Counted from the stretch's first letter, positions 25,085-37,165 are shown. The stretch is DNA of 64,000 nt from Daucus carota subsp. sativus (GCF_001625215.2 NC_030381.2:53245214-53309213), one strand, 5' to 3'. Translations and numbers: made by a program. The notes: generated by a model not told the origin, from the letters alone.

Positions 25085-25825
25085 CCATAGTTTTGTGAAT
25101 TTGTTTTAGAATTATTAATATAGAAAACACGAAGAGCTTTCAGCCGAGATGTTCCATGGAAAGATACAACTTTGAAAATGCAGTTAATTTTGTTTAATGA
25201 TCTGATGGGTGATGAGGTTCCCTTTTCCTGTCCTTAGGCCAGGATGAGAGGCTGAGAGCTAATCTACACTGATACGCTTTTACCTTTGCTTTTTTAAAGC
25301 TCTTTTTGTTTTTACTCGGAACTGAAATTAAAAATGATAATAAGAGATGAAAGCAATGATAGTAAATCAAATAGCAGATGCAACAAAGAGAGACGAACGG
25401 GAGACAATATAAACGGATCATAAATGGTTCGAGACATAAAAAGAAAGCTGCTGTGCATATGGATAACTAATCTAAGGAGATTTGCTCTGCAAAATATTAG
25501 AAACTCGCTTCCAATAATACTTGAAGAAAACATAGAAACATCGAGAAATATGGTCAATAAAATTTCCATGCGCGAGAATATATACAAAATAATTATTTAG
25601 GAGAGCAATCAATTAGAATTGCTTGGTGCAGGAATCCAAAACAACTCTCTTCTGCATTTTTCTTTACTTCTGTTATGAATCCTTACGCACAAAATCATGC
25701 TCAAAATCCTTACGCAAACGCAGTAATTTTGGTGATTAATATCCAAATTTTATTCGTGTTCTGTATATTTTCGTCGTTTTCTTGAAGTGCTATGTCCATA
25801 CCGTGTCTTTGCTGAATTTCTGCAG
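25085..25825. other. Spacer, possible lost 5' part of the HMA gene remnant
   Basis: No recognised gene. Minus-strand frames at 25194-25587 have no domain. 'cttacgcacaaaatcatgctcaaaatccttacgca' at about 25682-25716 is a short direct repeat. Confidence 0.4.
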
Positions 25826-26141
25826 ATTTGTGTTTTGAGAGTGAATGCGAAATGTGAGCAATGCAAGATGAAGATGATGAGCGTACTAAGTTCAATTTGC
25901 GGTCTATACGTGATTATTATAAATTGTTCTTGAAGGTTATTTTTTCGAGTTTTGTTAAGAGTAACATATTAATAATTTTTCTGTATTTTCATGATTCACG
26001 ATGCTACAATGCATGGGTGTATTCAGTATTTCAGTTAACGTAGATGCAGACAAGGGCCTAGCCGAAATCGAAGGCCAGGTAGATCCGAATCTTCTCTCAG
26101 GAGAGCTGACTAAGATCAGGACTAAAATTTTGTATAAATAG
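25826..26141 (+). pseudogene. Heavy-metal-associated (HMA/HIPP-like) domain gene remnant
   Basis: From 25826, after a TGCAG acceptor-like site, the frame reads ICVLRVNAKCEQCKMKMM, the start of an HMA fold with the metal-binding CxxC (Cys codons at 25853 and 25862). From 26016 a second frame reads GVFSISVNVDADKGLAEIEG and ends at TAG 26139-26141. Together they are the two halves of one HMA domain, as in plant HIPP/ATX1-like proteins, where a GVYS-type turn follows helix 1. About 115 bp between them behaves like an intron, but I found no splice pair that joins the frames cleanly. No start codon exon or C-terminal CaaX isoprenylation motif was found. It is therefore read as a truncated, probably dead copy; a functional spliced gene is less likely. 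Confidence 0.65.
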
Positions 26142-26242
26142 CAAACAATTTTGAAAATTGCAATATCCTGGGGAACTATGGGGAACAATTTTACCGAAGA
26201 GTAACCATAATCATCCCGGGGAATTATGTTAATTCTATGCAA

Positions 26243-26273
26243 CTAGCTTTTTAACCCGTGCAAAGCACGGGTT
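26243..26273 (-). mobile_element. Helitron-like 3' terminus
   Basis: On the minus strand the order is a GC-rich hairpin AACCCGTGC-TTT-GCACGGGTT followed 6 bases later by CTAG, the classic Helitron 3' end. The complementary strand starts CTAGCTTTTT at 26243. The other end of the element (5' TC) was not located. Many plant repeats carry this AACCCGTGC hairpin, so the class is probable, not proven. Confidence 0.55.
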
Positions 26274-26428
26274 GTTTTAAATTATTTTTTCAATATATCT
26301 CATATTTTTTTATTCATCTTTTCCAAATTAAGATTATTTGTGTTATAAACGTAATTTAAATGTAATATTTGTTTGTATTTGAAGTCATATCATGTGTATG
26401 TTAGGTTGTTCCTGCTTCCGGCTTCTTA

Positions 26429-26813
26429 GAGCATCTCCAAGAGCCTCTTCATTTAGGCTCCTAACTTGAGATTTGAGGAGGGAGAGGAAAAATGTTGCTC
26501 CAAGAGACTCTTAAATGGCTCTTAAATCTTAAGAGCCTCTTGTTTCTCTCTCCTCTCTCCTCAAAGTTAAGAGCCACCACATGGCTCCTAACTTATTTTT
26601 TTACAATAAAAAAAATCTTTCCATCCAATTCACCTCCATCTTTCACTTTCTTTTTTGTTGTAGTGGAGCCCAATATATGAATAAAATATGAAATAGAGAA
26701 GAGATGTAGAGAGTATTGTTGGAGTTCACACTCTTAACTTTGTTCTAAATTGCTAAGAACCACATTTTTTATATTATATTTAGGAGCCAACAAGGAGGCT
26801 CTTGGAGATGCTC
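26429..26813. mobile_element. Tourist/PIF-Harbinger-like MITE
   Basis: Long perfect inverted ends GAGCATCTCCAAGAGCCTC / GAGGCTCTTGGAGATGCTC are flanked by TTA on both sides (26426-26428 and 26814-26816), the 3-bp duplication expected of PIF/Harbinger elements. 385 bp, no coding capacity. It appears to have inserted into an older hAT-like MITE. Confidence 0.9.
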
Positions 26814-26816
26814 TTA

Positions 26817-27012
26817 GTTTCTACTTTTATTGACCCGTTTGTGTAAAAAGTCAAAAGCACATATAAGAAACCGAAAATTCCATCTTTTTATCAGGACTTC
26901 TACTTTCTTTCAAACACTTTAATAAACTTAAAGTCTAGACTTACTTCTCACTAATAGTCCACTTTTTTTTTTAAGTAAGAAGTCACTTTTTTTAAGTTTA
27001 TCCAAACGACCC
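26817..27012. mobile_element. Degraded copy of the 24797 hAT-like MITE
   Basis: The stretch 'acccgtttgtgtaaaaagtcaaaagcac' to 'aagtttatccaaacgacccc' runs in parallel with 24902-25088 of the better copy, with many substitutions. Its left part seems to continue before the Tourist-like insertion (about 26405-26428). Confidence 0.65.
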
Positions 27013-27258
27013 CTATGCTGATGTATATATGTACACATATCGTCACTATAATAATATTTATTAAAATATAATTACAAAAAAAATACACTATTTAAATTTT
27101 TTATTATATAATTAAAATACCACTCACCTAAAATTATTGAAAATTTGTTTTAAAAAAATGAGGTTCTTGCCGAATTAGAGTCTTTGTCATATAGTTAAAT
27201 ATTATTTATAATCATTCTAATATATATATATGTGTGTGTGTATATATATATGTATATA

Positions 27259-27262
<4 letters not shown>

Positions 27263-27308
<46 letters not shown>
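27263..27308 (+). repeat. (GT)n microsatellite
   Basis: An essentially pure run of about 23 GT units, preceded by mixed TA/TG tracts from 27223. Confidence 0.95.
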
Positions 27309-27312
<4 letters not shown>

Positions 27313-27596
27313 AATTTTATTAAATCATAATAATTAAATTCTAAAAATCAGCCGAATTAACGGAATAATCGATAATCGGACAAATTTTGATCCGATTTGG
27401 TAAAATCCGGTTAAATCGATGTCTAATTGGTAAGAGATTTGATTAATAGTTTGAAAATCAGCCAGGATATAAAAAATTACAAAATTTATGGGGAAAATTT
27501 AAAGTTTAAAAATGATTATATATTGTTTTAACATATATAATATTAAATTAATTTCAAATAATGATCATGTTTATTAAATCATAATTATAAATATTA

Positions 27597-27899
27597 CTCC
27601 CTCCGTCCCTCCCATTTCTTTACACTTTCGTTTTTGAGGTGTCCCATCCAATTCTTTACATTTCAAAACTTACCAAAAATAGTTAATGGGTCCCACTACT
27701 TCTCCATTTTTCTTTCCTTTTCACACTACTTTTACTCCAATATCTTGTTTTTATACAATAAAAATCAATGGGTCCCACCACTTCACCCACTTTTCTTCCT
27801 CTTTTCCACTACTTTATACATATTTTTCCACTACTTTATACATATTTCTTAACCTCCGTGCTCAACCCATTTGATAAGAAATGGGAGGGACAGAGGGAG
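27597..27899. mobile_element. Stowaway-type MITE, family A
   Basis: TIRs CTCCCTCCGTCCCTCCCATT and ...GGGAGGGACAGAGGGAG lie between TA dinucleotides (27595-27596, 27900-27901). The interior contains 'tgtcccatccaattctttac' and 'atgggtcccaccacttcaccc', shared with copies at 53367 and 62982. Confidence 0.92.
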
Positions 27900-27901
27900 T
27901 A

Positions 27902-28601
27902 TATATATACTTATATGTATATTGGAGTTTTAATTATAAAGTAATTAATGTATATTAATGAAGAGACATTAATGTCTAATAAATTTGTTAAAATAAAAAG
28001 TCAATAATAGCCTCACTATTTATGAATATATATGTATTGTGAGCAAGGGTAGTTTCGTCTCAACGAATTAAATTACTCACACTTGTTCTATTAGATATAT
28101 AATAGATTGCAAGAGAACAAGCAGCATAATACCATCCAAACCCTTCGTAACAGTGTATATTTTTGAAAATCGTAGTATTTATGTAATGTTACTATGTTCC
28201 CGATTGATGGGATTATAATATTTTTAGATTAAAGAACTTGTTGAATATTATATGTTTTAACCGATCTGAAAAAAAAGTCTACTTATTTAGATCGTGTTTT
28301 TTTACGATTGAGTTGTAATTAACAGTTTTGAAGTTTATGTTGGATTTCCGGTATAAATTCTTCGCTTTTCGTAAAAAAAAATAATAAGCAAAATAATTAT
28401 CAAGGTCTTGTAACTTCATTCTAACGGTAAAACCCTCAACTTTTTTTAAACACACGGTAAAAACCCTTATCAAAACTGATCCCACCATCCCAAATTCCCA
28501 ATACCCCTCGCCTTTCTTGAATCTTTTGTATGTCACAATTGAAGTTTAAAAGATTAAAAATTGAATTGAGAGTGAAAGAACAATTGTAACAGAAAGTGTC
28601 G
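27902..28601. other. TACO1 upstream region
   Basis: AT-rich, no other gene. It should contain the promoter and 5' UTR of the YebC/TACO1-like gene. Confidence 0.45.
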
Positions 28602-28823
28602 ATGGGTTTATCTTGCTACTTGTCAGTAAGAGCATTTGGGGCATCTCTGCTTAGATTCTCAAATGGGGTTTTGCTTAAACCTCCTATCTCTTTCCCTCTT
28701 CAAGGTACACTAATCTCCCTCCCTCCCTCTCTCTCTCTCTCTCTCCCTCTCCCTCCCCCTCTCCCTCCCTCCCTCTCCCTATCTCTTTCCCTCTTCAAGG
28801 TACACTAATCTCCCTCCCTCCCT

Positions 28824-28878
<55 letters not shown>

Positions 28879-31800
28879 TCCCTCTCCCTCTCCCCCTCGC
28901 CGTGTGAATCTTGAATGAAAGTGTTTTGGTACTCAGGTAGCGATTTGATTAGCAGGAAGATATGTTCTCCACTATATAACTCGTTTTCTGCAAATGGGGT
29001 TCATTCATTTGAGCTTCAATCTGCGAGAAAGATTTGGACTTCAGGTCCTCTTTGTATGGGAAGGCGATCCAGCAAAATTGCAGGAAGAAAGGTGTGTTCT
29101 AGAATATTGTGTAACTGTGTACATGTTTGATTGCTTGTGATGTAACTGAACTTCTATAGCGCATGATAGTGCTGATGACTGGATGAATTTTTTGTTGTTT
29201 TTGCATCAATGAATTATATCTCTCACGACTACAAGTTGAAGAATAAAACTGAAGCTTGTCATGAGTAGGTTGGATACTAGAGATGGAAACATTGGAAAAT
29301 GAATACAGAAGCCCAATTTGTACAAGCTGAAAGAAAAAAAAATATCTTTTCTTATAAATAATGGCGTTTAAGGTCACTTGAAATACCATGCTCAAGAGGG
29401 CATCCACCACTAGTAATACTAGATGCGAATTGGGATTGTCATCATTTGTTTGTTGATATTTAGGTTATCCTAGCCCTTAAGACATGATTCAGTTTCTTGC
29501 CTTTCTGGAATTTAAGTTGATTACTTAGGTTTGAAAGTTTGTATATAGGTGTTTCTTTGAGGTAATTTGGTTGGAGTGACGGGGGGAAAATCTTTTTTGT
29601 TACTTGAATACTAGCGGCGACCAGAATTTGTATTGCTATGGATTAACTTAGAAATCAGAGCATGGTGTGATGCAATTGTGTACGCCGATACACCAAATTG
29701 GACTCCACAGAGGGGTATGGATAATCGAGATACAGGTTTAGCCATGGTATTCATAGTTATAAGGATAATCAAGCTTTGCTGTATCCACACATTTTGGAAA
29801 AAAATATATTTTGTATAGGTTTGAAATTTTTTAAGTATATATAGGAGGAATTTCAGTAAAGTAAAAGCAATTATGGCTCACACGCTGTGTGCTAAAAGGT
29901 TTGTCCTAGTGCAGGGGGCTCAGGATGCTAAGAAGGCAAAGTTGTATTCAAGAATAGGGAAGGAAGTTATATCTGCGTAAGTTTTTCCACAGATAAATTG
30001 GTGGAGTTCCAGTGGTGGAATTTCCTACTTGTATGCATTTCGAAGGGCTTCTATTTAGAAGTGATTGGTGGTCTGAATTATTTTTGACAGTTTCATCTGG
30101 TTAAGGTGTTTGGTTTAAAGTGAAAAACCAGTTTTTGGGTGTTTCTTACTTGTGAGTAATGTCACAAAGATAATTCTATTAGACTACACTTTTTAATTTC
30201 TGCCACTTTTTACAGTGTTAAGAAAGGCGGTCCCAGTCTAGTATCAAACAAGGCATTGGCAGATTTACTCGAGAAATTTAAGGAGCTTGATGTACCCAAA
30301 GAAATATTCGAGCGCAATGTTAAGAAAGCTTCTGAAAAGGGACAAGAAGCTTATATTGAGAAAGTTTATGAGGTGTTTAAATCATAATCTCCAAGTGTTA
30401 ATTATTATTGTGAATGTTTTCTCCATATTTGGCACCAATTATATTAATGTTGATATATTTTGATGTTACAACTCCATAAGTTTCCTGTATATTTAGGTCT
30501 ATGGATATGGTGGAGCTGGAATTATAGTTGAAGTTCTGACTGACAAAGTTAATAGATCAGTGGCACTTGTCAGAGAGGTTGTGAGGGACTGTGGTGGAAA
30601 GATGGCAGATCCTGGATCCATTATGTTTAAGTTCAGGCGTGCTCGAGTTGTCAACATTAAAGCCAAAAATGCTGATAAAGATCAGCTCCTTGCTGTTGCT
30701 TTAGATGCTGGTGCTGACGATGTCATTGAACCTCCAATTGATGAAGAGGACAATGAGGAAGATCTATCTGAAAGGTACTGGGTGGCCTTTCCTAATTTAT
30801 TGGTCGTCGTATTGTTGTGCACGTTCTTGCCCAATTCAATCACTCCTATATGCCTTACTCTTGCATAAGTTTTTGTTATATCTTTTTGTGAATGCGTTAT
30901 TCTTAAATAATGCTGATCTGTTCAACTTGAAGTCAAAGTCTGATTGATACTTAAATTAGCAGAAAACTAGAGGGACCTTTAAGCAATGCTGGTGGTTAAT
31001 TTAGAGGAAAAACATTCTGTTATTACTTATTAGGTATATTATTCAAGAGTGTTGCAGTTTACAATTTAAATTAAGTTCAGGTAGAAGAACAGTTTTTCTG
31101 GTGTTGTTTCTCAGGTTTTTAGAGGGAAGTCTGTGTAACTTTCTGCAAAGTTATATTAGAATCCTTCTATGTATGGATATTAAACTAGCTTACAACCCGT
31201 GCGTTGACAATAATATATAAACATTCTTTGAGATTAAATCTAATGGTTCTCGTCTATATATTGAAAGATCTAACTGTTGTGGGTAATCAAAGGGATAACC
31301 AAAAATAGTGGATTAACCAAACTAGATTTTTATACCTGTGTTCGGTTATAATAGTATAGTATGGATAGATTATACGGGTGGCTAGAATCTAGATATAAGC
31401 TTAGAAGTTGGTTCCCAATTTGTATTCTGGTAAATCATTATTATTATTGATTGGTGTAGCATCTCCTTTCGCTGTTTGTACAAGGCATTCATCTTCTTCT
31501 CTACCATTCCTTGATACCCTCTTATTCTTTTGTAGATACTATAAAATTGTAACCTCCACAGAAAATTACACAGCAATATTATCAAAACTACGCGAGGAAG
31601 GAGTAAATTTTGAACCAGACAATGGGTCTGAACTTCTTCCACTAACTACAGTCGAGGTACTTTACTCGTTGCTAACTGTATATTATGCATAATTTTCTAT
31701 ATAATCGGATAAGTTCTCTTGTATTGCTTATAATATTTGACATTATTTGTAGTACTTATTATGCTTGTGTAAATGAGTGCCATATGACAACAATTAGTTA

Positions 31801-33325
31801 CCGTGTAGGATTTGTTAAGCTTTGTCGAGATCCTTAAGATTTCTTAACTTGTAAATTTCTTTGGAAAAAGTGGCATACAAGAGCCAAACTGAAATCTTCT
31901 TAATCAATGAAAAAAACTTCTGCAATGGGAATTGATGGAAGTGAATGGGATATTTTAAGAACTTGTGCAAATTATTTATAATAGAGGTACCCTGCCCTAT
32001 GGGCTATGAGTGGGATATACATGGGTCTCGTTCATGTCGATGTAACCTTGTTATGTAACTGCAAGTTCCTTGGAACTAAAATGAGTTGCTCTGTTTGTTT
32101 CACAATTTTTGGAATTGGACAAATGAACTTTTATTTCCGATGTGCTTATAGTTACAATTACACCAAAACATAGGAACTTGGTTAACTAGCTTACCCATGT
32201 TTGGATTGGTTTGGTTCAGGATTATTTGTTTTGAATGTTATTACAATTTCCTTAATATAGTAGTGAACATATGGATTCTCTTTGGAAAATATGGTGTTTG
32301 GAATTTCTTACTGAAGTTATTTTATATGTTAATCCCTGCAAGACATACTGCTAAGATAGGAATTTGCTAGTTAAATCAAACTGGGTGTGCTTGATGACGC
32401 TAAAGAATCATACTGCGACTTTAGACGGAAAAAAGGGCTGATACATACTGCCATACTGGACTGTTACATAATCAGTTCATTGTTGAAGCTTTAGTTATAT
32501 TAAGGGGCATTGCAAAAATGGAAAAGGTAGGTATATGAAATTCTTACTTTGACATCTGAATGTGGTTTCAGTGATCAGCGGCAGTGTAACTCTTCACGTT
32601 TTGTACCAGCTCCTGGTCATCCCAATACCTTCTTGGCCATGGGAGAAGGGCGTGTTGTATATAATCCTAAAGTCACAAGGGCCTTTCTATGCACAGTGTT
32701 TAAGTTATGAATGGTTTATAGTGTCATTTCGTGTAAACCATCCTCCATCTTGCTCCTTGTCTATTCCTTCAACATTATGTTATCATACAAGTTAAAAATG
32801 CAATCTTCCCTAGAACTTTTTCGATTTCTGGTCCCCATCATAATTGAAAGCTTGAGGAATGTGTTTATTAAGTACACATTGTAGTCTACACCGCCTGGGA
32901 TTATGTAACTTTTAATTGTACTACGATTTATTAATTTACTAACTCTGAATCGTCACATGCTATACAACTTTGGATGTTGCAACTTGGCATTCTAAAACAG
33001 TTGTTAATGTATAAACTTACAGTATTGCTCTTGTTGTAATCTCCATCTGTACAGCATTGCACCTGAACAATTTTGAGTTCGAACTATGCACCGTACCATA
33101 CATTTGCAGATCTTGTGCATAAGATTACTATTGTGGTTCTATACTAGTTATGATGCCATTTAGGGTCCTTAGTCCTTACTGTTTTAATCATTTGAACTGC
33201 AAACTGACTGTCAAACTATCGTCGGGTCTCAGGTAGATGACGAGGCAGAGGACTTGAACAAAGATCTCATGGCCAAATTGCTTGAGCTTGATGACGTGGA
33301 GGCTGTTTATACAGACCAGAAATGA
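28602..33325 (+). CDS. YebC/TACO1-family protein, probably organellar translation factor
   Basis: Seven coding exons: 28602-28704, 28937-29091, 29915-29976, 30216-30372, 30497-30774, 31536-31656, 33233-33325, joining in frame to 322 residues. The ATG at 28602 is preferred over nearby in-frame options because it opens a hydrophobic, Arg-containing leader of ~74 residues that looks like a mitochondrial or plastid targeting peptide. The YebC/PmpR/TACO1 fold follows, starting at residue 75 (MGRRSSKIAGRKGAQDAKKA, the counterpart of the bacterial start). Other landmarks are KGGPSLVSNKALA, YGYGGAGIIVEVLTDKVNR, an acidic loop EPPIDEEDNEEDLSE and the ending LELDDVEAVYTDQK. TACO1 in animals promotes translation of a mitochondrial mRNA, and bacterial YebC relieves ribosome stalling at proline runs; the plant role is inferred. 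The last intron is 1.6 kb. Confidence 0.93.
28727..28895 (+). repeat. (CT)n/(CCCT)n microsatellite in TACO1 intron 1
   Basis: A long CT/CCCT low-complexity tract fills most of the 232-bp first intron. It is interrupted at 28778-28810 by a second copy of the exon 1 end and splice donor. Confidence 0.95.
28778..28826 (+). repeat. Duplicate of exon 1 end plus splice donor
   Basis: CCTATCTCTTTCCCTCTTCA and then AGGTACACTAATCTCCC at 28683 are repeated exactly 95 bp downstream at 28778. The copy includes the coding sequence LQG and the GT donor. The shift is not a multiple of three, so use of the second donor would change the frame of exon 2. Confidence 0.9.
31185..31209 (-). mobile_element. Possible second Helitron-like 3' end
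   Basis: CTAGCTTACAACCCGTGCGTTG resembles the end at 26243 (CTAG, a short spacer, AACCCGTGC), but the second half of the hairpin is eroded. It lies in the fifth intron of the TACO1-like gene. Confidence 0.35.
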
Positions 33326-34344
33326 TCAAATAATTACAGGCTATTGAGCTATTTTTTCAACAAGTAGTTAAGCCTAATCATAAAGCTCCATAGTTCGGCT
33401 CAGTAAAGAAAAAGGTATACTGATTCACGCAACATACTTGGTAGAAAGGTTTACATTTTTGTTTAGCTTACAGATTCAAGTTAAGGCATGATCATGTACC
33501 AGCATTTGGAAGAGAGTTCATTGCTTTCGGAACTTATAACATTCTTAATTTTTTTACACAAGACAGGTACTCTGTTAATAAAGTGATTGTATGAAAGCAC
33601 ATTATAAAGCAGTGATATGTTAATGCAACAAATGTTTATTGACTGAAACCTTCTTTTCTAGTTAGAGTATCCCATAAACTCAGGATAAAGACTCGAAACT
33701 TTCAAATTTTCATTCATGTTTTCCAGTAATATTAGAAGGGTCATGGTCGTAAATGCCGCCTATTATTTTTTAGCCGTTAAATGAATATCAAGCGATCAGA
33801 TTCCAGCCCTTTTTAATCGTCGGATAGGTACTCGTTTAATGCCTTTAATGACCGGGTGACATAATCACTTCGATTATTTAGCTAAAAACAACCGCTCAAC
33901 GGACAAATAATCATTTTACTTGTCAAGTGATTAAAAAGTGATGAACGTGTTAAAAAGTTAGATTTTTGGTCAATCTATATTCATCCAATAGCTGAAAAAT
34001 AATGTCAGGTAATCCTGAAAAATAACAAAGAAGAACATTCGGTTTTTTTTTATTTCTGATCAAAGCAAAAACTGTCAACTACACAAGCACATACATCCAT
34101 GATCGATTCACGCACAATACACTTCAACGTGCTGCTAGACATTGCCGAAGCCTAAACCCAGATACAAAGCTATATTCCTCTCAACTGAAATAAAATCAAA
34201 CTAACTTTTACAAAATATATATATTCACATCACAAACAATAAATATGACCAACACATAGCCTCGGTCACTCGACAATCAGACATAGAAATCGACACTATT
34301 TTTACAGGACGGAGAGAGTTTAATGTATATTTTTCTCGGTATAG
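33326..34344. other. Convergent spacer between TACO1-like gene and CCD8
   Basis: About 1.0 kb that must hold both 3' UTRs. No gene. A Stowaway-like scrap, GGACGGAGAGAGTTTA, sits at about 34309. Confidence 0.5.
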
Positions 34345-37083
34345 TTATGGCGATTTCTTCGGAACCCAGCATCCATGGAGGCCATAAGGAAGACCATAGG
34401 GAAACTTAGCTCTTGCGATTTCTTCGAATGATTTCCCATCTAAGACCAGTGCATAGCCTTCGCCATTTTTGTCACTGATCATCGAGATCACAACCCCTGC
34501 AGATGCAAATATTCGTTTTTATTATTTATTGTGATCGAATCTCGAAAGATTTTGTCACGGGATTATAAAATCCGAGATGTACAGATGTGAAGATGCCTTT
34601 GGTAAGAATAAATTACTTGATTACTCTAATCTAGAACAGTTTAGTAGTTAATTATAAGTGGAATTACCATCGTCTTCCTCAGTTGCACCAGGCCGTGCCA
34701 CGAAGAATGGTTCAGACGGAACTGCACCCTCATCGTACCAGTTCTTCGCTTTCTTGTCTACCAGGTCAAGCTGCAATTCGATATCGAAACATTAATTAAT
34801 TAACCGCATTATCATGCATCTTATATGTCTTACAATTTAGTATTGGTTTTAATAAATCTCGATATAATTGAGAATCTTGTTAAAATATAACATATGACCC
34901 CTTGAGATTTTGAGAGAATTGGTCACTTAATAAACTCAGTGTCACAGGAGACTCGGATTCGACCGGTTGAAATTACCTTAGTGAGGGTGTTGGGGAAATT
35001 GCATGGACGCACAGCACCGCAAGCATAAGCATACCGGTATGGCTTGCCCAAGAAATCGGGGTTAATGCTGCACATATCCATTCCTCTTCCATGTTCATCT
35101 GGATTCAATGCTGCCTCTAGCTTCCCATTTGGACTCCCATCGAATGGTATCACAAATCTACCAACCCTATAATACCAAATAAATTTAAATTCCGTTAATT
35201 TTTCATCAACACCGAACACATATATTCCCAGCTTTAGTACATCAGATCGATTTTTTTTCTCCTCTCGGTAATAAGTCCATTACTATTTACTTACCGTGCA
35301 TCTGGCAAGACATCCTCTTCACCCGAATAAGATCGGAGACTGTTCAATCTGAGCTTATCTAGAATTGTGGTGTCGGCACTATGTTCACAGCAATCAGCAA
35401 CAACTCCGATCACCCTTCCATCTTCATCTGTTTGCTCATACGCATTAATGAAGTGGAACGTCACAAACAGCGGAACCTCCACACTTGCCACCTTCAATAA
35501 TATACATTCAGCTATCAAAATTATTACTGAATAAATCTCGACAGTTTTCTGAAATTATCATGATCCGAAGACTGTAACACTGTTCTACGACAAATAAACA
35601 ATTTCAGAAAAATAAATGAAAAAATATTGTTCGAGATGAGACTCACCACTTTCCCACTAGCTTTGCACATAACATGCACAAAGGCTTTGGATTCGGGGTG
35701 CCACTCAAACTTATAAAGCGGAGTCGGCTCGGCCTTGAGTAAATTTTGTGCACAATATCTCAATGGCATCTCCGGCACAACCACATAATGTTCGGTCACC
35801 GGAAAAGAGTGAACCCAACCCGGAGCAGGTCCGTTTCTGCAATCCACCCTACCGATCACTTTCCTTTCATTAGTCCCCGGCTCCATCCGGACCACCAAAT
35901 ACCCGGGATTTATCAAATCGGGCAGTAACGTTAAAAATTCCGAATCTGTCACTATCGGATGTGCCGAATGAATTAATCCACCTAAAGTGTCACTATACTC
36001 AAACTTGCCTAATGTGTCCAATGTGTCGGGATCGATAATAATCGACCCTTTTTGCGTTTCGGTCAAGCAAACGACCCGGCCGTCGCCTAAATGGACGACG
36101 CCGGTGTTTGCATTATCAGTCAAGGAGGCGCCCGAGAATAAATTCGCTAATTCACCGATGTAGGCCAAGAAATTGTCTTGCTTAGGAACTTCGGAAAATT
36201 CACGATAGCAAAGCTTGTTGTTCTTCTTAGCAGCTATATATGCATCGGATTCGAGCTGGCGGTGCCCCATCACGAGATGTCCGTTCTCGAAGCGGAGCCG
36301 GACTAGGGTGGCGTAGCCGTCGAAGAGGTGCCGGAAGTTGTAGTCGCCTACGTGCCATAATCCCGGTCCGTTCCTTAAGTACGTCCCGTTCTGCATGCAA
36401 TAAATAGATCAATATTATTAGGGTTTCTTTTTCCAAAAATGTGCATTATTGAATAAATAGTTTTAAAAAAATTGCTAGCATATATAAATAATTAAAGTTG
36501 CCCCATGTTGGAGAAAAACTAAAGCGCCAACAAGATGAATGATTATACATTTATACATCATGATTGTTCCCCATATAAATTAGTTGCAAAAATATATGAG
36601 TTAAATTATGCATCCATGAGAAATAATGCTGGTATATTTTATATTTTCTGTCCGCGTGGATCTTAAAAAAATGTTCCTCCCGTGAACAATGAAAATCAAA
36701 GCCATGAAGTACATAGCTATGATAAATTTGTAGTTAAGTTTCGAGAGGAGGGTTTAACAGGATCATCTATTATAACGTACCAGCCAAAGGGGCAATTCGC
36801 CTTCGACAGTGAGCTCCCCCTCCCAACGCTCTTGTTTGACACTAGTCCATGCCGCAAGCTTCTTAGTCTCATCATTTTTTCCAGTTCTTGGATTACCAAC
36901 AACTCCCGGTGGTGGTTGCGTTGCAATACTCACGATGGCCGTGTTGCGTTTCTTAGCAAAACTACTATCGTTAGTAGTGACCGAACCGAAACTGAAACTG
37001 AAACCGCCTCGAAAATCATCGAACTTACCTGAAACAGCCTTGTTCAGATTAACTCCCGAGGCTGAAAGTGCGAGAGAAGCCAT
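34345..37083 (-). CDS. CCD8: Carotenoid cleavage dioxygenase 8 (carlactone synthase)
   Basis: Six coding exons, high to low: 37083-36781, 36390-35647, 35491-35295, 35166-34977, 34770-34668, 34496-34345, giving 562 residues, the normal length for CCD8. In the plastid CCD8 converts 9-cis-beta-apo-10'-carotenal to carlactone, the precursor of strigolactones, which control branching and rhizosphere signalling. Residues ~1-55 are Ser-rich and look like a transit peptide. The four His that hold the catalytic iron in this family align to H245 (SAHP), H295 (WVHSF), H362 (FHFINAYE) and H553 (GLHGCW). NGTYLRNGPGLWH after exon 1 and ADCCEHSADTTILDKLRL are CCD8-type blocks that separate it from CCD7, CCD1/4 and NCED. 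No frame damage. A TATA-like box lies upstream. Confidence 0.96.
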
Positions 37084-37157
37084 GTCTAAAGATGCAAATG
37101 ATAAGTGTTAATTCAAGTAGTAGTTTTAAATATGAACTACTTTGTCTATGCCCAACA

Positions 37158-37165
37158 TATTTATA
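37158..37165 (-). promoter_or_regulatory. Putative CCD8 TATA box
   Basis: TATAAATA on the minus strand lies about 75 bp before the CCD8 ATG, a reasonable distance for a short 5' UTR. Judged by motif and position only. Confidence 0.5.

Noticed and set aside
27634..27874. Two overlapping plus-strand frames
   Set aside because: They lie wholly inside a Stowaway MITE; the same applies to 53338-53651.
28705..28808. Read-through of TACO1 exon 1 as a Pro/Leu/Ser-rich protein
   Set aside because: This is the CT microsatellite intron; the first GT donor joins exon 2 in frame and the read-through does not.
36682..37111. Plus-strand frames of 100-116 residues
   Set aside because: They are antisense to CCD8 exon 1.
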